The translations under genes and the position numbers were made by a program. From NCBI GenBank assembly GCA_032717465.1, contig CM064632.1:20886690-20950689 (forward strand): DNA of 64,000 bases, in the 5' to 3' direction. How positions within the stretch are numbered: position 1 is the stretch's first letter; each line of letters starts with the position of its first letter. This document shows positions 57,691 to 64,000 of the stretch, piece after piece. The DNA comes from Coenobita brevimanus (Eukaryota > Arthropoda > Malacostraca > Decapoda > Coenobitidae). The notes beneath the pieces are model-generated. The model saw only the letters and a program-made list of their open reading frames with translations, searched no databases and was not told the DNA's origin.

Positions 57691-59085
57691 GTGGGGGGGA
57701 GGGGGAGAGGCGTAAAGGAAAAGCAGAGTTAGGAGGGGAAGCAGGGCGAGGGGAGAATGAGGGTGTGGCAGGGTGAGGGGTGAGGCTGGGTGAGGGGTGA
57801 GACTGGGTGAGGGGTGAGACAGGATGAGGGGTGAGGCAGGATGACGACTGAGGCAGGATGAGGGACGAGGCAGAATGAGAGGTTAGGTAGGGTGTGAGAG
57901 GTGAGGCAAGCTGACGGAGGGGTGAAGCAGGGTGTGAGGGGTGAGGCAGGGTGTGAGGGGTGAGGCAGGATGCGAGGGGCGACGCAAGATGAGGGGTGAA
58001 GCAGCATGAGGGGTGAGGCAGCATGAGGGGTGAGGCAGCAAAAGAGGTGAGGCAGCAAAAGAGGTGAGGCAGAATAAGGGGTGAGGCAGAATGAGGGGTG
58101 AGGCAAGATGAGGGGTGAGGCAGGATGAGGTATGGGGCAGGGTAGGGGATGAGGCAGGGTGGGGGATGAGGCACGGTGAGGAGTTAGGCAGGGTGAGGGA
58201 TGACGCAGGGTGTTGGGTGAGGCAGGGTGAGGGATGAGGCAGGGTGAGGGTTGAGGCAGGGTGAGGGACTAGGAAGGGTGAGGGACAAGGAAGAGTGAGG
58301 GACGAGGAAGGGTGAGGGATGAGGAAGGGTAAGGGATGAGGAAGGGCTCGGAGTGAGGCAGGGTTAGGATAAGGCAGCGTGAAAGGTAAGGCAGGATGAA
58401 GGGTGAGACAGGGAGAGGGGAAAAGTTGAGGCAGGGTGAGGGAAGAGGCATGATGAGGAGTTAGGCAGGGTGAGGGAAGACGTTGGGTGAGGGGTGAGAC
58501 AGGGTGAAGGATGCGGAAAAGTGATGGATGAGGCAGGGTGTGGGGTGAGGCAGGGTGAAGGTACGGCATCGTGAAAGGTGAGGCGGGATGAGGGGTGAGG
58601 CAGCAAGAGGGGAAAAGTAGCGTGAGGGTTGAGGCTGGGTGAAGGGTGAGGAAGGATGAAGGGTAAGGCAGGGTGAAGGGTGAGGCACGGTGAGGAGTGA
58701 GGGAAGGTAAGGAGTGAGGCAAGGTGAGAGGTGGGGCATTGTGAGGGGAGAGGCAGGGCGAGGGGTGAGGCATAGTGAGGGGTGAGGCAGGGTGATGGAG
58801 GTGTGCAGCAGGGTGACGGAAAGGTGAGGCAGGGTGACAATAGGGTGAGGCAGGGTGACATAGTGGTTGGGCAGGGTGACATAGTGGTTGGGCAGGGTGA
58901 CAAAGGGGTGAGGCAGGGTGACAAACGGGTGAGGCTGGGTGACAAACGGGTGAGGCAGGGTGACAAACGGGTGAGGCAGGGTGAGGCATGGTGAAGGGTG
59001 AGGCATAGTAAAGGGTGAGGCGGGGTCGTGGCATTTTGAGTCGAGGGGTGAGGCAGGAAGAGGGGTGACAAAGGCTAGAGATGAA
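57691..59085. repeat. G-rich minisatellite, 17-20-bp units (GAGGCAGGGTGAGGGGT)
   Basis: About 70 units of GTGAGGCAGGGTGAGG with many variants run for 1.4 kb. The subset at 58,780-58,985 has 22-26-bp units with GGTGACA. The plus strand is G-rich with closely spaced GGG runs, so G-quadruplexes are possible. Frames over it (up to 410 codons) are artefacts. Confidence 0.95.
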
Positions 59086-60271
59086 ACAAAATAAAATTAG
59101 TAGGAAAGACAGCAAAAATGAAACAAGGAGAGGGGTCAGGCAAAGGGGTCAGGCAAAGGGGGAAGGGAAGTGGGTAAGACGAGATGAGGCACACGAGTCA
59201 GGCAGGAGGAGGCAGGAGTGAGGTAGGGTAAGGTAGGGAGATGGAACAGGGTGAAGGATAAGCTAGGGCATGAGAGTCAGGCAGGGTGTGAGGTGAAGAA
59301 GGAAAAATAAAAGGAAAAAATAAAAACTTGTAAGCTTTCCTAATCGTGTATCCTAGTGTTCGAATCATAAACTATTTACCTTCGTTATACCCCATAATGT
59401 AACAAACAGCCTCGAGAGAACCGAGAGCTCTGTTGCTGTTTACTTTCCATTGTGTTCCTTTACTCTCCTCTGAAGAGGGGTGAGGCAGGGTAAAAATGAG
59501 GCAGGGGTGAGGCAGGTCCGTGAAGCTGCCACCCTCTTTTTCTGTAACATTTGCAAGTATAATCGGGGCAATTAATGGCGGAAAGACTCGAAAGAATCCA
59601 GGAATTTTTCATTTTCTTTTTCTTGACGTTGGCGGCTGCATTGTGAGTGGTGTAAAATTGGAGGGAAATGAGGAAATTACCTGCCCCAGGTATTTCTTTT
59701 AAGTCTTTTAGTTTTCTTCTCTTTTAAACTAACTCTTTAACCCTTTCACCGTCACGCCAGTTTTATTACAATATTTCAGTTTACTGAGGGACAGGTGATT
59801 TTATTCAACTGAGTGAGCATTTGAGTCCGAAATGTTAATCTCTTATGCCAGGGACCTCTTTGATATTTAGTACTATTGCCATCAGAGTTTTTATTCACCC
59901 AGTAAAGCCCCTCTAGTAGTAAAGGGGTTTATGATGACTATATCTAACCCTTCCCTGTTCGAATTCCCTCCTGAGGTGAACATAATATTCTGGAGGCAGC
60001 AAAAAGAAAGTGGTTAAGATGGGGTTGATGGCCATCTCGAGGTGGTCTCTCAAGCTGAATACAGCAAAATTTTCAGTGGCAGGGATGAAACAGAAAGGGC
60101 GTCCTCGAGTTGAAGGGGTTAATGTAGTCTGTATCTAATCTTTTCATCTCAAAGTGGTCTTCCCTTAACTAAATAAAATCGTGTGTCGGTAGTAAGAATA
60201 TAATAAATTAAAAAGGGCGTCCTCGGACTAAACAGGCTAACCTTGCACAGATACTCTGAACAAGGGTACTA

Positions 60272-60275
<4 letters not shown>
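59086..60275. other. Non-coding; G-rich array remnants and family D MITE ends
   Basis: GAGGCAGG words continue to about 59,295 and reappear at 59,475-59,516. 59,738-60,122 may be one TTAA-type MITE: it opens TTAACCCTTTCACCGTCACG and closes GTCCTCGAGTTGAAGGGGTT with AA. Another end lies at 60,172-60,240. Confidence 0.5.

Positions 60276-60329
<54 letters not shown>
60276..60329. repeat. (GT)n microsatellite
   Basis: About 27 GT units. Confidence 0.97.
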
Positions 60330-60331
<2 letters not shown>

Positions 60332-60631
60332 AGGTCTCACCACATACAGCTCTTCTAAGCAGGGTGGATTACAGGGCTTTCCGTCTCATCTACTATCCTT
60401 TGACTAACTCTCTCCAGTCTCTTCTTCTTCCCCGCAGTGTTGCATCTTGTCCCTCTATTGTCGTCATCCCAAAGGCCACTGCTCTTCTGAAGTGTCCGAG
60501 TTTATTCCTTCCCCGCTCAGGCTGGCGAGCGGCAACCTTCTGGCAACGCACTCTCACCCCATTTCGGTTTCATTGTTAAATGATTCACTCTGCTTTTCGT
60601 GTATGCAACTACAGTATATAGTCGGTTTACC
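60330..60631. other. Non-coding, nothing recognised
   Basis: Pyrimidine-leaning mixed sequence. The 100-codon frame has no recognised similarity. Confidence 0.45.
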
Positions 60632-60815
60632 ATAACCTGGCCCAGATGTTTGTCCTTTTGCAGCTTATTTCACGTACTTCAATGGCAGAATAAGACAATA
60701 CTTTGGCTCCATGTCCTTTCCACAGCACTTCCTCATGATCTGCATAATATTCTAGCGTTAACCTATTGTTACAAGTCAGTATTCAAGAAGGAGATACGGC
60801 ACTTTTAGGCCAAAT
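60632..60815 (+). repeat. Dispersed repeat family B, copy 3
   Basis: It shares ACCTGGCCCAGATGTTTGTC, TTTCCACAGCACTTCCTCAT, ATATTCTAGCGTTAACC and GTTACAAGTCAGTATTCAAG with copy 1 (4826) and copy 2 (54,100). Confidence 0.65.
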
Positions 60816-62014
60816 CAGAGCAATTAGGGACTGTCTTCGTTAGCCTGTATTTCTCTCTGTTAATGCCCTCCAGTCTTTTATACTCAGTGTTTCCAGGCAT
60901 CTAGAAATGAATGGTTCTTGATTTTTGCTCGTTTTTGTTCAGTTTTCATTGGGAAGGAGAACTTAATAAAAAAATTATTTTCTCTTTCATAAAAAAAAAA
61001 GATAATGGGAATTCTGAACGAAATCGTCTTGTGTTAGCCTTAATATAGTACCTGAGCGCATATACAGGAATAGAAAAGTTTAAAGGAAATTCTTTTTTAA
61101 TCCTCTGCTCATCAGGACTCCACTCAGCTGAACAAACTCGCCTGGGGTAAACTCAAATAAAATACCTAAGTTTGCAAATATCCATTGAAAAAAATATGCT
61201 TTTAGACAACCTGCAAAAACAAAATTCGTATGTTGATAATCCACTGTGACAAACGGAAATGTTGGGTGGGATAGAGACACAGGATAGAGCATGAATTCTT
61301 TACTTCCTGTACGTTTCGGCTACACAGAACCCATCCCTGTCACTCACACCCAACTTTTCCAGATCTCATATGAATGTCAAATTATTCGTCGAGGTATTTT
61401 ACTGTTATCTTGTTTGAGCGGGTGATTTGAGCGACGAATTAAGTTATTTTATTGTTATCTTGTTCGGGCGAGTGATCTTAGCGAGGAATTAAGAACACTA
61501 TCAAGACACGAAGTAGGGTCTGGCAGCACATACCCCTCACATCACCAAAGTGTGGTACCGGTACTCCGGGGACTACTAGTGCTACTTCGGATTTATGGAT
61601 AACGCTGGAAAACTTAGGAATAATAACAGATTCTATTTCAGTGGCTTTTCAGAAATTGGTACATAATGAAAGAGAGAGAGAGAGAGAGAGAGAAACTGGG
61701 TTATCTCAGATATTATTAACCTCTTGAGTAAGATGATGTCTTTTTACAATTTAATCCATCTCTAGATGATTTCCATCAACCTGGCCATCATCCCTCGTGC
61801 AGAAAGGGTTTAGGATGGCCGGAACTAACCCCTCCAGTTCGAAAATTTTATCCCAAGCTGAATAAAATCGCATGAAGGTAGCAGGTACAAACTGAGAATC
61901 ACGTCGTCGGTAGGAAGGGGTGAACGTACAACGGACCTATGCACATGACAGGAAATCTCATGGAAAAAATAATGGGCTTTATGTATGTGGTTATTGTCAA
62001 AGTTCGCCGCCGTA

Positions 62015-62058
<44 letters not shown>

Positions 62059-62184
62059 TGCATTCTCTTCAGTTAAGGAGTCTCCCTAACACCTTTTCCT
62101 TAGTGATTTATTTTTGGATAAGGCAGATTAGTACCGTTTTGTACGTTATGCATGTAAAGTTAGGCGATATTACGTGAATATACA
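60816..62184. other. Non-coding; short duplication, GA arrays, family D and A copies
   Basis: A two-copy tandem duplication of about 57 bp (ATTTTACTGTTATCTTGTT and ATTTTATTGTTATCTTGTT) lies at about 61,382-61,491. GA arrays are at 61,672-61,693 and 62,026-62,055. A TTAA-type MITE may span 61,718-61,922. A reversed family A copy lies at 62,083-62,114. No host gene. Confidence 0.5.
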
Positions 62185-64000
62185 TCAATCAATTAATCAT
62201 TTCCTGTGGCACCCCACGGGATGCATAGCGCCTCGATGAACTCTCTCCACCAATATTTGTCTCTTGCCATCTCCTTCAGATCCCACCAACACTCTTCTCC
62301 TGCTTGTCTTTTCATTGTCCTCAACCAGGTTTCCCTCGGCCTACCTCTACTTCTTCTTCCCCTAGCAGTCCACTCTGGCACATCCTGTATTAAACTGTCT
62401 TCTTTTCTGTATATGTGCCCCAGCCATTTCCAGCGAGACAGTCTCACATATTCATTAACTGGTTCCACTCTCGTAATATCCATTACTCTTTCATTTGTAG
62501 CTCTGTCTTGCCACTTTACCCCAAGAATCCTTCTCAGTATTTTATTCTCAAATCCTAATACTTTCTGATCTGTTGCAATTGTACTGTACCATGACTCATG
62601 CCCATAAATTAAAATTGGTCTAACCATGGACTTGTAAATTTTCACTTTAGTATGTACCGAAAGCATATTATTATTCCAAACAGATTTCAACATTCCAAAA
62701 ACTCGCCAAGCCTGTCTAAGCCTCTCCTCAATTTCATTGTTTAATGATCCATTAGATGATACAATCGTTCCCAGATATTTAAAGGTTTCTACATTCTTCA
62801 TCACATTATTCCCAATTACACAATCGATTTGGTTCTCCACGTTCATATTAATGATTTCAGTCTTTCCACAATTTATTACCAATCCCACTTTTCTCCTTCC
62901 TCCATCAAACAATCAAGAACCCTCTGCATCTCATAAATACTTCCGCAAATCAGTAAAATATCATCAGCATAGTCCAAATCCATCAGCTTCTTATTTTCTT
63001 TCCAGTTAATTCCTGCACCTGTTCTCCTTACAACCTTTCTCATAACATAATCCATAACCAAAACAAACAGCAATGGTGAAAGAACTCCTCCTTGAATCAC
63101 TCCTGACCTAACTTGAAATGGATCACTCAAAGAACCACCCACCATTACCTTACAAAAAGTATCTTCATGCAGGCTTCTAAAAATAATATTTACAAACTTT
63201 TCTGGTATACCCTAGAATCTCATAATTTTCAACATAGCTCCACGTGAAACACTATCAAACGCCTTTTCAAAATCCACAAAACACATACTAAGTGGCATTT
63301 TCATCTCATTAGCTTGTTGCATTAGATGCGTTACAATAAAAATCTGATCATTACAACCTCGACCCTTTCTAAATCCCGCTTGTTCTTTTCTTAAAATTTT
63401 ATCAATTACTGGCTCTATTCTGTTCAACAAGATTTTGGAGAAGACTTTTGCAACTACAGGTGTCAAAGTTATCCCCCTCCAATTTCCATACACTTTTAAA
63501 TTTCCCTTTTTTGGTATTTTTATATTCACTCCATTTTTCCACTCTCCTGGAATTTCACCATTATCCCAAATCACATTAAAAAGTTTCAAAAGCGCATTCA
63601 TCAACTTGTCATTTTCCACCTTAAGCATTTCAGGAAATATTCCATCCTCTCCAGGGGCCTTAAAATTCTTTAACTCCTTTATAGATTTTGCTACCTCTTC
63701 TAAAGTTATATCCCCTGTTTCGATCTGCAAATCTCTCTCGGCTGGCAAAATGTCCTCTTCGGCTGGGATTGGTCTGTTTAGAACAGATTCAAAATGCTCT
63801 TTCCACCTTCCTTTCATATCCAAATCTTGTCATCAAATTACCATTTCTATCTCGTACAGGTATTTCCTTCCTTCTCTATTCAGTCCCAGTTAACTCCTTT
63901 ATGGCCTGATACGCTGCTCTTGTGCTCTGACCGTCATTTTTACTTAATTTAATTTCTGTCTCTGTTGCCTTTTCATCATATAGCCTCCTCTTATCACGTC
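62185..64000 (-). pseudogene. RTE-like non-LTR retrotransposon, reverse transcriptase part (truncated by window)
   Basis: The minus strand reads from the window edge: RWKEHFESVLNRP, KNFKAPGEDGIFPEML, AGFRKGRGCNDQIFIVTHL, motif A FVDFEKAFDS (about 63,280-63,251), GVIQGGVLSPLLF, and motif C YADD (about 62,971-62,960). FKYLGTIVSSNGS and the C-terminal GRRSRGRPRETW with WWREFIEALC follow, with stop at 62,193. The catalytic Asp residues are present. A TAG at 63,214-63,212 and a one-base insertion near 62,893 break the frame, and further stops lie near 63,835-63,860. The endonuclease domain would lie beyond 64,000. The 3' end is very close to the stop, with ATTGATTGAT-like repeats (62,190-62,180), as in RTE elements. 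The exact clade is not certain. Confidence 0.9.

Noticed and set aside
57883..59115. 410-codon minus-strand frame (HPASP/CLTPH repeats)
   Set aside because: Translation of the G-rich minisatellite; units vary in length without regard to phase, so no coding selection.

Overview
The window looks like repeat-rich nuclear DNA of an arthropod, most likely a decapod or other malacostracan crustacean. The support is indirect. It carries a nuclear copy of mitochondrial DNA whose nd1 and cox3 pieces read correctly only in the invertebrate mitochondrial code. It has very long AC, GT, CT and AT microsatellites, many minisatellites, several tRNA-derived SINEs, RTE-like LINEs, Tc1/mariner elements and TTAA-ended elements. 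I see no bacterial or viral gene organisation, and gene density is very low.

0-16 kb: SINEs between AT/CA microsatellites, a degraded minus-strand LINE (about 5.7-6.5 kb), and directly beside it one well-supported host exon. This exon (6686-6838, minus) has a splice acceptor and donor and resembles the ligand-binding N-terminal domain of AMPA/kainate-type ionotropic glutamate receptors. Then come a 2.4-kb near-pure pyrimidine tract (8.7-11.15 kb) and a run of unrelated minisatellites (11.5-15.5 kb).

16-31 kb: mostly anonymous DNA, then a composite numt (about 19.08-20.22 kb: nd1, cox3, 16S, tRNA-Val, 12S pieces), a piggyBac-like TTAA element (21.27-22.04 kb) and a 22.1-23.4 kb minisatellite interrupted by a SINE. 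Next is the most striking locus, a GC-rich plus-strand coding region (23.8-30.3 kb). It encodes roughly 170 units of an acidic nonapeptide-like repeat (EGLPEDEPS and variants), followed by three basic RTRKRAR-type modules and a unique C-terminus. In this copy the reading frame is broken by one 1-base deletion and two TAG codons.

31-51 kb: a GATA-containing minisatellite, a small MITE-like block, then a 5.7-kb Tc1/mariner-superfamily element (34,964-40,655). It has about 0.9-kb terminal inverted repeats, TA flanks, a degraded transposase and two SINE insertions. Further on are a 3.9-kb LTR element without gag or pol (45,238-49,178; CGCC target duplication) and a second degraded Tc1/mariner transposase (49.7-50.8 kb).

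51-64 kb: purine-rich, TC, 21-bp, 39-bp and G-rich minisatellites, a foldback MITE (55.9-56.0 kb), copies of three dispersed repeat families, and at the right edge the 3' part of an RTE-like LINE reverse transcriptase on the minus strand, cut by the window end.

The genes do not form a pathway. Two host genes are indicated: one exon of a glutamate receptor, and the repeat-protein locus, on opposite strands. Everything else supported is mobile, organellar or tandem-repeat DNA. All coordinates of degraded elements are approximate, and all comparisons were done by eye.
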